The translations under genes and the position numbers were made by a program. A stretch of 64,000 bases of DNA from Hymenobacter negativus (GTDB taxonomy: Bacteria > Bacteroidota > Bacteroidia > Cytophagales > Hymenobacteraceae). The stretch lies in NCBI RefSeq assembly GCF_017571495.1, contig NZ_JAGETZ010000003.1:186001-250000 (forward strand), written 5' to 3'. Each line of letters starts with the position of its first letter. Positions within the stretch are counted from its first letter, which is position 1. Positions 17,192 through 25,876 of the stretch are shown here, one piece after another. The notes under the pieces are model-generated. The model saw nothing but the letters and a program-made list of their open reading frames with translations. It made no database searches and had not been told where the DNA came from.

Positions 17192-18544
17192 ATGGAAACC
17201 ACCTACGACCTCTACAAAGACCAAATCCTGCACGATAACCTTGACCACACGTTGTTCTCGTGGTCGAAGCAAACGGGCCTGAATCCTATCAACGCCGAGC
17301 GGGCTGAGGGTGTGTACGTATACGACCGCGACGGTAAGCGCTACCTCGACTTCTCGGCCCAGCTCATGAACGTGAACATCGGCCACGGCGACCAGCGTGT
17401 GACCGAAGCCGTGGCTGCCCAAATGCGCGAGCTCAGCTATGTGTACCCCGGCATGATTACCAAGGCCCGCGGCGACCTTGGCCGCCGGCTGGCCGAAATC
17501 ACAGCACCCAACCTCACCAAGGCTTTCTTCACGCTGGGCGGAGCCGAGGCCATCGAAAATGCCATCAAGCTGGCGCGAGTGTACACCGGCCGCCACAAGA
17601 TTGTGTCGCTGTACCAGTCGTTTCACGGGGCTAGCTACGGCGCCATGAGCGTGGGCGGCGACCCCCGCAAGTTTGCCGTGGACAGCCAGGCCATGCCCGG
17701 CACCGTGCACGTCGAAAACCCTTATTTCTACCGCTGCCCCTGGTACTCCGAAACGCCCGAGCAGTGCGCCCAGCGCGCCGCCGACGCCATGGAGCGCATC
17801 ATCGGCTACGAGAACCCCGGTAGCGTGGCCGCCATCATCATGGAAGGGGAGTCGGGTACATCGGGCTGCATCAAGTACCCGCCCGGCTACTGGACGCGCG
17901 TTCGCGAAATCTGCGACAAGCACGGCATCCTGCTCATTGCCGATGAGGTAATGTCGGGCTTCGGCCGCACCGGCAAGTGGTTCGGCTCGGACCACCACGG
18001 CGTGAAGGTCGACATCATGTGCATGGCCAAAGGCATTACGGCTGGCTACCTGCCCTTGGGCGCCGTGATGGTAGACGAGAAAATTGCTAAGTCGTTCGAC
18101 GACAAGCCGCTGCCGCTGGGCCTGACCTACTCGGCGCACCCGGTTTCCTGCGCCGCCGCCGTGGCTGTGCTTGATATCTACGAGAGCGACAACCTACTCG
18201 AAAACACGGTGGAAATGGGTAAGTACATGGACGAGCAAGTGGCCCAACTCATGCGCCACCACCCCAGCATCGGCGACTGGCGCAACACCGGCCTCTTCGG
18301 CTGCCTGGAACTGGTAAAAAACCGCGACACCAAGGAGCCCATGGCCCCCTGGAACGCTATCCCCACCCAAATGGACATCATGAACCAGGTAGCGGCCAAA
18401 ATTCGCGAGCTAGGCATGTACACCTTCGTGCGCTGGAGCTACATCTTCATCTGCCCACCGCTAACCATTAATAAGGAAGAAATTGACGAGGGTTTGGCCA
18501 TTATCAGTGAGGCCATTAGCATTGCTGATAAGCACGTTTATTAG
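17192..18544 (+). CDS. Class III aminotransferase, beta-alanine/omega-amino acid type
   Basis: This 450-residue PLP enzyme of the class III (AGXT2/GABA-aminotransferase) family has the PLP lysine in CMAKGITAGYLPLGAVM, the Asp that contacts the pyridine ring in LIADEVMSGFGRTG, and substrate/cofactor motifs in FFTLGGAEAIENAIKLAR. In this operon it most likely transaminates beta-alanine or 3-aminoisobutyrate to malonate or methylmalonate semialdehyde, feeding MmsA upstream. The frame is open 70 codons further up, but that part translates a repeat element; ATG at 17192 (METTYDLYKDQILHDN) gives a normal length. Another omega-amino donor is possible. Confidence 0.87.
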   Translation: METTYDLYKDQILHDNLDHTLFSWSKQTGLNPINAERAEGVYVYDRDGKRYLDFSAQLMNVNIGHGDQRVTEAVAAQMRELSYVYPGMITKARGDLGRRLAEITAPNLTKAFFTLGGAEAIENAIKLARVYTGRHKIVSLYQSFHGASYGAMSVGGDPRKFAVDSQAMPGTVHVENPYFYRCPWYSETPEQCAQRAADAMERIIGYENPGSVAAIIMEGESGTSGCIKYPPGYWTRVREICDKHGILLIADEVMSGFGRTGKWFGSDHHGVKVDIMCMAKGITAGYLPLGAVMVDEKIAKSFDDKPLPLGLTYSAHPVSCAAAVAVLDIYESDNLLENTVEMGKYMDEQVAQLMRHHPSIGDWRNTGLFGCLELVKNRDTKEPMAPWNAIPTQMDIMNQVAAKIRELGMYTFVRWSYIFICPPLTINKEEIDEGLAIISEAISIADKHVY

Positions 18545-18565
18545 GCGCAGCCCTGCGAAACCTTG

Positions 18566-18680
18566 CCCCCGGCCCCTCTCCCCAGGAGAGGAGAGCATGA
18601 CGAATTTCTAAGACTGAAAAAAAGAATATCGCACTACTGCTCCGCCGTGGCCCCCCTCTCCTGGGGAGAGGGGCCGGGGG
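18566..18680. repeat. REP-like inverted repeat, CCCTCTCC family, copy 2
   Basis: A perfect 26-bp inverted pair (18566-18591 and 18655-18680) encloses 63 bp. Each arm also folds on itself through CTCTCC and GGAGAG. It ends 19 bp before the dihydropyrimidinase start, so it lies in the intra-operon leader. The core matches the element at 17032-17163. Confidence 0.8.
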
Positions 18681-18699
18681 TGAGCTTTCCCGCCAGAAC

Positions 18700-20073
18700 A
18701 TGTCCATCCTCCTCAAAAATGGCCGCGTCGTCACCGCCGATTCGGACGCCGTCTGCGATATCCTGATTGAAGGCGAAACCATTGTGTCCATCGGCCGCAA
18801 TGTGTCGGCCGACGGTGCAGAGGTTATTGACTGCACGGGCAAGATGGTGATGCCGGGCGGCATTGACCCGCACGTGCATCTGGAAATGCCCTTTATGGGC
18901 ACCTTCAGCTCCGATACTTACGAAACTGGTACCCGCGCCGCGTTGCACGGCGGCACCACTACCGTCATTGATTTTATCCTGCAAAAGCAGGGAAACTCGC
19001 TACGTGCTGCGTTTGAGGAGTGGAGCGGCCGCGCCACCGGCAACGCCGTGGGCGACTACAGCTTCCACATGGCTGTCACGGATTTCAACCCTGGCACAAA
19101 AGAGGAAATCAAGGACATGATTGCCGAGGGCATTACTTCCTTTAAAACCTTCATGGCTTACAAAGGTGCGCTCATGATTGACGACGCGCAGATGGTGGGC
19201 CTGATGCAGGAGGTGAAAAAGCACGGCGGCCTCGTAACGGCCCACGCCACCAACGGCGATATGATTGATACGCTCATCGCCCAGCACCGGGCGCAGGGCA
19301 AGCTCACGCCGCTCTATCACTACCTCTCGCAGCCCGAAGTAACTGAGGCCGAAGCCTCGGGCCGCTTCGCCGACATCGCCAACTACACCGGCGTGAATGC
19401 CTACATCGTGCACCTGACCTGCGAGGGCGCGCTAAACCAGGTACGTCGCGCCACCGAGCGCAACCAGCGCGTGCTGGTCGAAACTTGTATTCAGTACCTG
19501 CTGCTCGACGCCTCGTTGTATGAGGACGAAGCCAATGGCGCAAAGTGGGTAATGTCGCCGCCGCTACGCGAGAAAAAGGACCAGGCCACGCTCTGGGCCG
19601 GTATCAACCAGGGCCTTGTGAACGTGGTGGGCACCGACCACTGCCCGTTTATGTGGGAGCAGAAACTGATGGGCAAGGACGACTTTTCAAAAATCCCGAA
19701 TGGCCATCCCGCCATTGAGCATCGCATGGAATTGCTGTTTTCGGAAGGCGTAAATAAAGGCCGAATTACCCCGCAGAAATTCGTGGAAGTAACGTCGACC
19801 AATGCTGCAAAAATCTTCGGCATGTTTCCGCGCAAAGGCACCATCAGCATTGGCGGCGATGCGGATTTGGTGATTTTCGACCCGCAGAAAAAGCATACCA
19901 TTTCGGCTGCGACACATCACATGAATTGCGATTATTCTGGCTACGAAGGCTGGGAATTAACCGGCAAAATTGACACAGTGCTGCTCCGCGGCAAAGTAGC
20001 CGTTGATGCCGGCGAAACGAAGGTTTCGAAAGGCTACGGGCAGTTCATCAAGCGTGGCAAAACGAATATTTAG
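18700..20073 (+). CDS. hydA: Dihydropyrimidinase
   Basis: This 457-residue amidohydrolase has the full binuclear metal site of the dihydropyrimidinase/D-hydantoinase family: His58 and His60 in GGIDPHVHLEMPF, a carbamylatable lysine (Lys149 by spacing, in GITSFKTF), His182 in VTAHATNGD, His238 in YIVHLTCEG, and Asp313 in GTDHCPF. It opens dihydrouracil or dihydrothymine to N-carbamoyl-beta-alanine or N-carbamoyl-beta-aminoisobutyrate in the cytoplasm. The next gene encodes the enzyme that uses this product, and the reductase genes lie downstream. The start at 18700 (MSILLKNGRVVTADSD) fits the conserved N-terminal strand. Confidence 0.93.
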   Translation: MSILLKNGRVVTADSDAVCDILIEGETIVSIGRNVSADGAEVIDCTGKMVMPGGIDPHVHLEMPFMGTFSSDTYETGTRAALHGGTTTVIDFILQKQGNSLRAAFEEWSGRATGNAVGDYSFHMAVTDFNPGTKEEIKDMIAEGITSFKTFMAYKGALMIDDAQMVGLMQEVKKHGGLVTAHATNGDMIDTLIAQHRAQGKLTPLYHYLSQPEVTEAEASGRFADIANYTGVNAYIVHLTCEGALNQVRRATERNQRVLVETCIQYLLLDASLYEDEANGAKWVMSPPLREKKDQATLWAGINQGLVNVVGTDHCPFMWEQKLMGKDDFSKIPNGHPAIEHRMELLFSEGVNKGRITPQKFVEVTSTNAAKIFGMFPRKGTISIGGDADLVIFDPQKKHTISAATHHMNCDYSGYEGWELTGKIDTVLLRGKVAVDAGETKVSKGYGQFIKRGKTNI

Positions 20074-20088
20074 AACGACTAAAACACA

Positions 20089-20114
20089 TCATTCCGAGTG
20101 AAGCCGAGGAATGA
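20089..20114. repeat. Short inverted repeat between hydA and the ureidopropionase gene
   Basis: TCATTCC (20089-20095) pairs with GGAATGA (20108-20114) around a 12-base loop. It resembles one arm of the dispersed intergenic repeats in this window and lies 44 bp before the next start codon. Confidence 0.45.
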
Positions 20115-20157
20115 GGTTCTAATACAACAGTCATAACTCATCCCCATCAAAAAGAAA

Positions 20158-21024
20158 ATGCCCAGAATTATCAAATCCGGCCTCATTCAGATGAGCTTGC
20201 CGATGACTGAAGGCGAAGGCACCATTCAGGAAATTATGCAGGCCATGGAGGCCAAGCACATTCCACTCATCGAAGAAGCCGGCCGCCAGGGCGTGCAGAT
20301 TCTTTGCTTGCAGGAAATCTTCAATACCCCATATTTCTGCCCCGGCCAGGACAAAAATTGGTACGCCTCGGCCGAAGCCGTGCCTGGTCCCACCACCGAG
20401 CGCATGGCGGAATATGCCAAGAAGTATAATATGGTGATGATTGTGCCCGTGTACGAGCGCGAGCAAGCCGGCTTCCTCTACAATACAGCTGCCGTGATTG
20501 ATGCCGACGGTACCTACCTCGGCAAATACCGCAAAAACCACATCCCGCACACCACCGGTTTCTGGGAGAAGTTCTTCTTCAAGCCCGGCAACCTGGGCTA
20601 TCCGGTATTTCAAACTAAATACGCCAAAATCGGCGTCTACATCTGCTATGACCGGCACTTCCCCGACGGCGCCCGCATCCTGGGCCTGAACGGCGCCGAA
20701 ATCGTGTACAACCCTTCGGCCACCGTAGCCGGCCTCTCCCAATACCTCTGGAAGCTGGAGCAACCTGCACACGCTGCCGCCAACGGCTATTTCATGGGCT
20801 GCATCAACCGCGTGGGCGAGGAGAAGCCCTGGAACCTGGGCCGCTTCTATGGCACATCGTATTTTGTGGACCCGCGCGGCCAAATCATTGCCGAGGCCGA
20901 CGAATACAAGGACGAATTACTCGTTGCTGAATTCGACCTCGACATGATTGATGAGGTACGCAATACCTGGCAGTTCTTCCGCGACCGCCGCCCCGAAACC
21001 TACGAGAAACTGGTGGAGCTATAA
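20158..21024 (+). CDS. Beta-ureidopropionase (N-carbamoyl-beta-alanine amidohydrolase), nitrilase family
   Basis: This 288-residue nitrilase-superfamily enzyme has the Glu-Lys-Cys triad: Glu53 in CLQEIFNTPYFCP, Lys126 in GKYRKNHIPH and Cys163 in VYICYDRHFPDGAR. These motifs match the N-carbamoyl-beta-alanine amidohydrolase branch, which releases beta-alanine or 3-aminoisobutyrate with ammonia and CO2. The flanking dihydropyrimidinase supplies the substrate. The length is normal for the bacterial enzyme. N-carbamoylputrescine amidase is a close relative and the main alternative, but the operon argues for the pyrimidine role. Confidence 0.9.
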   Translation: MPRIIKSGLIQMSLPMTEGEGTIQEIMQAMEAKHIPLIEEAGRQGVQILCLQEIFNTPYFCPGQDKNWYASAEAVPGPTTERMAEYAKKYNMVMIVPVYEREQAGFLYNTAAVIDADGTYLGKYRKNHIPHTTGFWEKFFFKPGNLGYPVFQTKYAKIGVYICYDRHFPDGARILGLNGAEIVYNPSATVAGLSQYLWKLEQPAHAAANGYFMGCINRVGEEKPWNLGRFYGTSYFVDPRGQIIAEADEYKDELLVAEFDLDMIDEVRNTWQFFRDRRPETYEKLVEL

Positions 21025-21071
21025 GCCTTTGGGATGGTCGAACGGTCATGCCGAGCGTAGCCTAATCATCT

Positions 21072-21116
21072 TGCGAGCAACAGTAACTCAATCAGTAAAT
21101 GTTACTGTTGCTCGCA
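21072..21116. repeat. Perfect 16-bp hairpin inside the pyrimidine operon
   Basis: TGCGAGCAACAGTAAC (21072-21087) pairs exactly with 21101-21116 around a 13-base loop. There is no T-run. It could be an attenuating or mRNA-processing structure before the small membrane gene, or a dispersed repeat. Confidence 0.6.
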
Positions 21117-21148
21117 GGCCAATTTGATGGCAAAAGGACTCGTCAAAA

Positions 21149-21478
21149 ATGGACACTAGGAACACCAGACCCGAGATAGTAGCTAACTACAAGCGAGCCA
21201 CCTACTGTTATGTGGTTCCCTTTGGCTTTCTTGGCTTACAAATGCTGTTGAACCTAGTTTCCAACTTTGAGCGCCAACCATTTCTAGCGCTGTTCTTTCT
21301 CAGCGTCTTGCCTCTTGGTATTCTCGGTATTGTCTTCACTAAACGTGGTTTTACGTTGGCTGCTACTAGTGGTGACAGGGAGAAAAAGGATGTTGGTTAC
21401 TCAAATTTCATTGTAGGAGCCATCATCGTTGCTTTGGGGGTGCTGGGGCTTAGCCTTGCTTATGTAATGACTGGCTGA
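21149..21478 (+). CDS. Small membrane protein within the pyrimidine operon
   Basis: This 109-residue protein has three predicted transmembrane helices, at about residues 20-38 (VVPFGFLGLQMLLNLVSN), 45-63 and 85-106, with a charged stretch around GDREKKDVGY between the last two. I recognise no family. It sits between the beta-ureidopropionase gene and preT in the same direction, 124 bp after one and 65 bp before the other, so co-transcription is likely. A transport or membrane-anchoring role is only a guess from position. Base composition here is more AT-rich than in the flanking enzymes, which may mean it was inserted. Confidence 0.65.
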   Translation: MDTRNTRPEIVANYKRATYCYVVPFGFLGLQMLLNLVSNFERQPFLALFFLSVLPLGILGIVFTKRGFTLAATSGDREKKDVGYSNFIVGAIIVALGVLGLSLAYVMTG

Positions 21479-21543
21479 AAAGATTCGCCATCACTAGCCT
21501 GGGGCTATAAATGGCAAAAAACCGACTTTAACTATTTCCAAAA

Positions 21544-22869
21544 ATGGCCGAATTTTCTACACCTACTACTGAGCAGGAATTTGCGGAGAACTTCGCGCAA
21601 TTGAAGCCGGTGATGAACCGTACCGAAGCGCTGTACGAAAGCTCCCGCTGCCTCTTCTGTTTCGATGCGCCGTGTATAAAAGCGTGCCCATCGGGGATTG
21701 ACATTCCGCAGTTTATTCGGCAGATTAATTCGGGAAATGAGACTGGGGCCGCGCGCACTATTTACGAGGCCAATTACTTCGGTAATGCCTGCGGTAAAGT
21801 ATGCCCCACGGAGGTGTTGTGCGAAGGTGCTTGCGTGTACAACCTGCAGGAAGTGAAGCCAATTGAGATAGGGCGCCTCCAAAGTTACGCCACTACAAAA
21901 GTGATTAAGAGCGACAAAAAGCTGTTTGGCCCCGGTATGGAAAATGGGAAGAAGGTTGCCGTAATTGGTGCCGGCCCGGCTGGTATTTCGGCAGCTTGCG
22001 AATTACGTTTGCTGGGCTACTCGGTAGATGTTTTTGAGGCCAAAGCGCAACCTTCAGGCCTGACGGTGTACGGGGTAGCGCCCTACAAAATCACCAACGA
22101 AGAAACGTTGGCCGAGATGGCTTATTTGCAGGCACAGTTTGGTTACAATACGCATTTTAATTCCGCCATAACTTCACGAGCAGAACTTGCTGAATTAGAA
22201 AATAAATACGACGCTATTTTCCTCGGAATTGGCCTCGGTAAAACCAACGAACTACGACTGCCGGGCGAGGATAAAATCAATTGCACCGGCGCGGTCGAAT
22301 TTATTGCCGAATTACGGCAGCACCAGCACGAGGTAGCCGTCGGCCGCACCGTAATTGTGCTGGGTGGCGGCAATACGGCAATGGATGCCGCATCGGAATC
22401 GTCGCGCCTTGGAGCCGAAACGGTCATCCTGGCTTACCGGCGTGCCAAGGAAGAAATGGGCGCTTATAATTTCGAGTATGACCTTGCCAAAGGTGTAGGA
22501 GTTAAGGGCTTGTTTAATGTGGCGCCCTTGGAAATTACCGGTAACGGTTACGTGGCCGGTGTGAAATTTATCCGCACCGAAACCAAGGATGGCAAGGTGC
22601 ACGAGATTGCCGGTTCTGAGTTTGTTCAACCCTGCGACATGGTCATCAAAGCCACTGGCCAGGCCAAGCAAACAGAATTCCTGAGTCTGATTCCGTACCT
22701 AAAACTGGATGGAAAAGGCCGCATTATAGCCAATCCGCACACCGGACAGACGTCGAACCCCAAATACTTCGCCTCAGGTGATGCCTGGAACGGCGGGGCC
22801 GAAGTGGTGAACGCAGCCGCTGAGGCCAAGCTCACGGCGCGCGGCATCCATGCTTATTTGAGCAAGTAG
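21544..22869 (+). CDS. preT: NAD(P)-dependent dihydropyrimidine dehydrogenase, flavin subunit
   Basis: This 441-residue protein matches PreT and glutamate-synthase small-subunit-like oxidoreductases. The N-terminus has the cysteine-rich Fe-S region (CLFCFDAPCIKACPSGID and NACGKVCPTEVLCEGAC), then the FAD motif GAGPAG and a second Rossmann motif, VLGGGNTAMDAASESSRLGA, for NAD(P)H. PreT passes electrons from NAD(P)H to PreA, which reduces uracil or thymine to the dihydro form. preA follows 76 bp downstream. The TAG stop codon lies within the start of an inverted-repeat element, so the C-terminus may have been set by the insertion. Confidence 0.9.
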   Translation: MAEFSTPTTEQEFAENFAQLKPVMNRTEALYESSRCLFCFDAPCIKACPSGIDIPQFIRQINSGNETGAARTIYEANYFGNACGKVCPTEVLCEGACVYNLQEVKPIEIGRLQSYATTKVIKSDKKLFGPGMENGKKVAVIGAGPAGISAACELRLLGYSVDVFEAKAQPSGLTVYGVAPYKITNEETLAEMAYLQAQFGYNTHFNSAITSRAELAELENKYDAIFLGIGLGKTNELRLPGEDKINCTGAVEFIAELRQHQHEVAVGRTVIVLGGGNTAMDAASESSRLGAETVILAYRRAKEEMGAYNFEYDLAKGVGVKGLFNVAPLEITGNGYVAGVKFIRTETKDGKVHEIAGSEFVQPCDMVIKATGQAKQTEFLSLIPYLKLDGKGRIIANPHTGQTSNPKYFASGDAWNGGAEVVNAAAEAKLTARGIHAYLSK

Positions 22870-22941
22870 CGCGGCCTTTTAGTCCGCGAGTGAAAATCAT
22901 ATATCATTTCGTATTCAATCGCGGGCTAAAAGGCCGCGCTA
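22867..22941. repeat. TAGCG-family inverted repeat overlapping the preT stop codon
   Basis: A 23-bp inverted pair with one wobble position (22867-22889 and 22919-22941) starts with TAGCGCGG and ends with CCGCGCTA. The first TAG is the stop codon of preT, and the element ends 4 bp before the preA start. It shares its end sequence and CCGCGA inner end with the element at 31691-31756. Confidence 0.85.
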
Positions 22942-22945
22942 CAGC

Positions 22946-24334
22946 ATGCCCGACCTCTCCATCAATTTCGCCGGCATCAAATCGCCGAATCCGTTCTGGC
23001 TGGCTTCGGCCCCGCCCACCAATTCCGGCTACCAGGTCATGAAAGCCTTCGACGCGGGTTGGGGCGGGGCGGTGTGGAAGACGCTGGGCGTGCCCGTTGT
23101 GAACGTATCGAGCCGCTATGGCGGCGTGAACTACCGCGACAAGCGCCTCGTAGGCTTCAACAATATTGAGTTGATTTCGGACCGGCCGCTGTCCGACAAT
23201 TTGCGCGAGATTGAGGAGGTGAAGAAGCGCTTTCCCAACCACGCCGTTATTGCCTCGCTCATGGTGCAGAGCCAGCAGGAGTGGCACGACATCGTGCGGC
23301 AAAGCCAGGATGCGGGCGCCGACGGCTTCGAACTGAACTTTGGCTGCCCACATGGCATGTGCGAGCGCGGCATGGGCTCGGCGGTGGGGCAGGAGCCCAA
23401 AATTCTGCAAATGATTGTGGAGTGGGTGATGGAAGTGGCCCAGAAGCCCGTCATCGTGAAGCTGACACCCAATATTTCCGACATCACGGAGCCAGCCCTG
23501 GCTGCCCGGCGCGGCGGTGCCGATGCTATTTCGCTCATTAACACCATCCAGAGCATCGTAGGCGTCGATTTGGATAAGTTTGCGCCGTATCCGATTGTAG
23601 ATGGCAAGGGTACCAACGGCGGCTACTGTGGCCCGGCCGTGAAGCCCATTGCTCTGAACATGGTAAAGAATTGCGCGCAGCACCCCGACATCAAACTGCC
23701 CATTTCGGGCATTGGTGGCATCGAGAACTGGCGCGATGCAGTGGAGCATATTCTGTTGGGTGCTAGCAGCGTGCAGGTATGCACGGCGGCCATGCACTTT
23801 GGTTTCGGCATCATCCGCGAAATGACTTCCGGCCTAGAGCAATACATGGTCGAGAAAGGCTTCAACACCATTGACGACATGGTGGGGAAGGCGCTGCCCA
23901 ACGTGCTGCATTGGGAAGACCTGAACATGAAGTACAAGGTGACGGCCAATATCAACGAGGCTAAATGCATTGGGTGTCAGCTGTGCTACACGGCTTGCGA
24001 AGACGGTGCCCATCAAGCCATCAAACTGAACGCGGGTACGCGCATCCCCGAAATCATCGAGGAGAACTGCGTGGGCTGCAATCTTTGCTCGCTGGTATGC
24101 CCCGTGGAGCAATGCATTACAATGGAGCAGACCGACTCCGGCACCCAGCACCTCACCTGGAAAGAGCGGGTGGAAGCCGGCACGGCACCTACCGAATTTG
24201 AAGATGAAAAAGCGGGCGGGCGTCACCATTGGGTGCCCGCGCCCAGTGCCGCCCTTAGCAAGGAACGCCACAAAACGCTGCCGGGTAAAGCCCGCATTAT
24301 CAACGGCGAAACAGAAGTGCCGGCCGAGGCTTAA
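22946..24334 (+). CDS. preA: Dihydropyrimidine dehydrogenase, catalytic FMN/Fe-S subunit
   Basis: This 462-residue protein has a dihydroorotate-dehydrogenase-like TIM barrel (about residues 1-310) with the catalytic cysteine Cys139 in NFGCPHGMCERGMG, and a C-terminal ferredoxin-like domain with two [4Fe-4S] motifs, CIGCQLCYTAC and CVGCNLCSLVCP. It uses electrons from PreT to reduce uracil and thymine. The tail beyond the clusters (about 60 residues, KAGGRHHWVPAPSAALS) is longer than in E. coli PreA. It is the last enzyme gene of the operon and the first step of the pathway. Confidence 0.92.
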   Translation: MPDLSINFAGIKSPNPFWLASAPPTNSGYQVMKAFDAGWGGAVWKTLGVPVVNVSSRYGGVNYRDKRLVGFNNIELISDRPLSDNLREIEEVKKRFPNHAVIASLMVQSQQEWHDIVRQSQDAGADGFELNFGCPHGMCERGMGSAVGQEPKILQMIVEWVMEVAQKPVIVKLTPNISDITEPALAARRGGADAISLINTIQSIVGVDLDKFAPYPIVDGKGTNGGYCGPAVKPIALNMVKNCAQHPDIKLPISGIGGIENWRDAVEHILLGASSVQVCTAAMHFGFGIIREMTSGLEQYMVEKGFNTIDDMVGKALPNVLHWEDLNMKYKVTANINEAKCIGCQLCYTACEDGAHQAIKLNAGTRIPEIIEENCVGCNLCSLVCPVEQCITMEQTDSGTQHLTWKERVEAGTAPTEFEDEKAGGRHHWVPAPSAALSKERHKTLPGKARIINGETEVPAEA

Positions 24335-24442
24335 GTAGCTGGTTAGCCCAGTATTCAGGCACTAAATGTGGTCCGTATTTTGTTAACGACGTATACATAC
24401 AATCACCTGTAACTCGACGCGCTTCGGCCGCCTGTATATATC

Positions 24443-24733
24443 ATGAAAACGAAACCACTGATTTTTGCGCTTGGCATCTGCCTAATGCTGCTGACGGGTT
24501 GTGTGGCCTCTGTAGGCCCTGGTTATGATGCTGGTTACGGCTATTATCCGCCGGCTGGTGCCTATTATGCCCGTCCGTACTACGCCCGACCGTACTATTA
24601 CAATCCGCGTCCGGCTGTGATTGTGCCAGCCCGTCCTTACCGAGGTGGCGGCTATGGCAACGGCTACCACGGCGACCGTGGGTACCATGGCGGAGGCGGC
24701 TACAATGGCGGTGGCCACAGCCGTCGCCGCTAA
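24443..24733 (+). CDS. Small Gly/Tyr-rich lipoprotein
   Basis: This 96-residue protein has a type II signal with lipobox LLTGC (Cys at residue 19), so it is probably an outer- or inner-membrane lipoprotein. The mature part is low complexity, rich in Tyr, Pro, Gly, His and Arg (for example ARPYYARPYYYNPRP and GGGGYNGGGHSRRR). Such proteins are common in Bacteroidota with unknown function. The signal supports a real gene. It starts about 110 bp after preA and is followed by a strong terminator, so it may be transcribed alone. Confidence 0.8.
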   Translation: MKTKPLIFALGICLMLLTGCVASVGPGYDAGYGYYPPAGAYYARPYYARPYYYNPRPAVIVPARPYRGGGYGNGYHGDRGYHGGGGYNGGGHSRRR

Positions 24734-24758
24734 GTAGCAACTGCTTAATAAGTTCAGT

Positions 24759-24788
24759 AAGGGCCGTCCGCGCAAGCGGGCGGCCCTT
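24759..24788 (+). terminator. Strong hairpin after the lipoprotein gene
   Basis: A 13-bp stem with one wobble pair (AAGGGCCGTCCGC and its partner) closes on a 4-base loop 25 bp after the stop. There is a short T pair only, but the tight GC stem makes termination likely. Confidence 0.7.
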
Positions 24789-24942
24789 ACGTCTGAAATC
24801 AGCTGCCGTTTTCGCTGACTATTGCAGTTGCCAAAACGCCGATAACATGGTCCGCTCGGGAAGCTCCCTTATAGCAACAGGAGCACTGCTTACTTATTGC
24901 CGGATGCCCCCGTTCTTTGACTTTCGCCTCTGGTTTTCGCGC

Positions 24943-25863
24943 ATGCTTTCATCGTATTCTTTGCGAGTATTTTACTTGCCCTTATTCGGGTTGATTGGGC
25001 TCTTGCCCAAAATCAGTCACGCGCAGGGCTATGTTGAGGGCATTGGCCTGAACTATGAAGTACTGCCCTTAAAGCTGAATAACAGCGGGGAGCATACCTT
25101 TCGGGCTGATGTTGTGCGCGCCAACCTGATAGTTCCGGTCGCACAGAGTAGCGACAGCAGCCGTAGCCTGTTGGTCGGCGCCAGCCTGGAAACGATGCGT
25201 TTCAGCGGCGACCGGCCAGGCTTTGCCGTGAGTAGTGTTTATGGGTTCTCTTCGGTGCTTGGGTACCGCTGCCGTCTCTCGCCGCAGCTGGAGCTAACGG
25301 CCCTGGCCTTACCTGCCTTGAACTCTGACCTGCACGAAGTGCGCGGCACGGACCTTACCTGGGGCGGTGTAGCGCGCGTGGCTTGTCGCGTCAAGCCGCA
25401 GCTCAGCTACCGGCTAACGGTAGGCTATCGGCAGCAATTTTATGGCCCGCAATACGTCCTGCTGATGGGTATTGACTGGCAAATAGCGCCGCGTTGGCGG
25501 GCGTTTGGAGACTTGCCTACTACGTTTACCATCGGCTATGCCGCCGGGCCGCGGACCAATCTGGGCTTCAACCTTATTGGCATTAACACCGCCTACCGAC
25601 TGCGGGAGCAAGACCAGTATTTTCAGTATCAGCAGGGACACTACGGGCTGTTTGCTGAGCGGTATCTGAGCGCTCATTGGGCTTTGCGGGCCACGGCTGC
25701 TTACGCCATCACACGCCGGCTTGATGTGTATGCCAAAGAGGATAAATGGCCTTCAACCATCGATTACATCGGAATTGGAAAGGCGCCAACGCCGCTTAAT
25801 GCCCACATTGAGAAAGGCATAGCCTTTCGGGTATCCTTAAGCCACCGGGTAGCAACACGTTGA
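24943..25863 (+). CDS. Outer-membrane beta-barrel protein (DUF6268-like)
   Basis: This protein is about 306 residues from the chosen start (ATG at 24943). It has a signal peptide (MLSSYSLRVFYLPLFGLIGL, cleaved near SHAQG) and then alternating amphipathic strands with many aromatic girdle residues, as in small outer-membrane barrels. The segment GDLPTTFTIGYAAGPRTNLG and the pattern LREQDQYFQYQQGHYGLFAE recall the DUF6268 barrel family, but I place it there only tentatively. The frame is open upstream to 24847; that extension would bury the signal peptide, so the internal start is preferred. Function unknown. Confidence 0.75.
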   Translation: MLSSYSLRVFYLPLFGLIGLLPKISHAQGYVEGIGLNYEVLPLKLNNSGEHTFRADVVRANLIVPVAQSSDSSRSLLVGASLETMRFSGDRPGFAVSSVYGFSSVLGYRCRLSPQLELTALALPALNSDLHEVRGTDLTWGGVARVACRVKPQLSYRLTVGYRQQFYGPQYVLLMGIDWQIAPRWRAFGDLPTTFTIGYAAGPRTNLGFNLIGINTAYRLREQDQYFQYQQGHYGLFAERYLSAHWALRATAAYAITRRLDVYAKEDKWPSTIDYIGIGKAPTPLNAHIEKGIAFRVSLSHRVATR

Positions 25864-25876
25864 CGCGCAGCCGATA

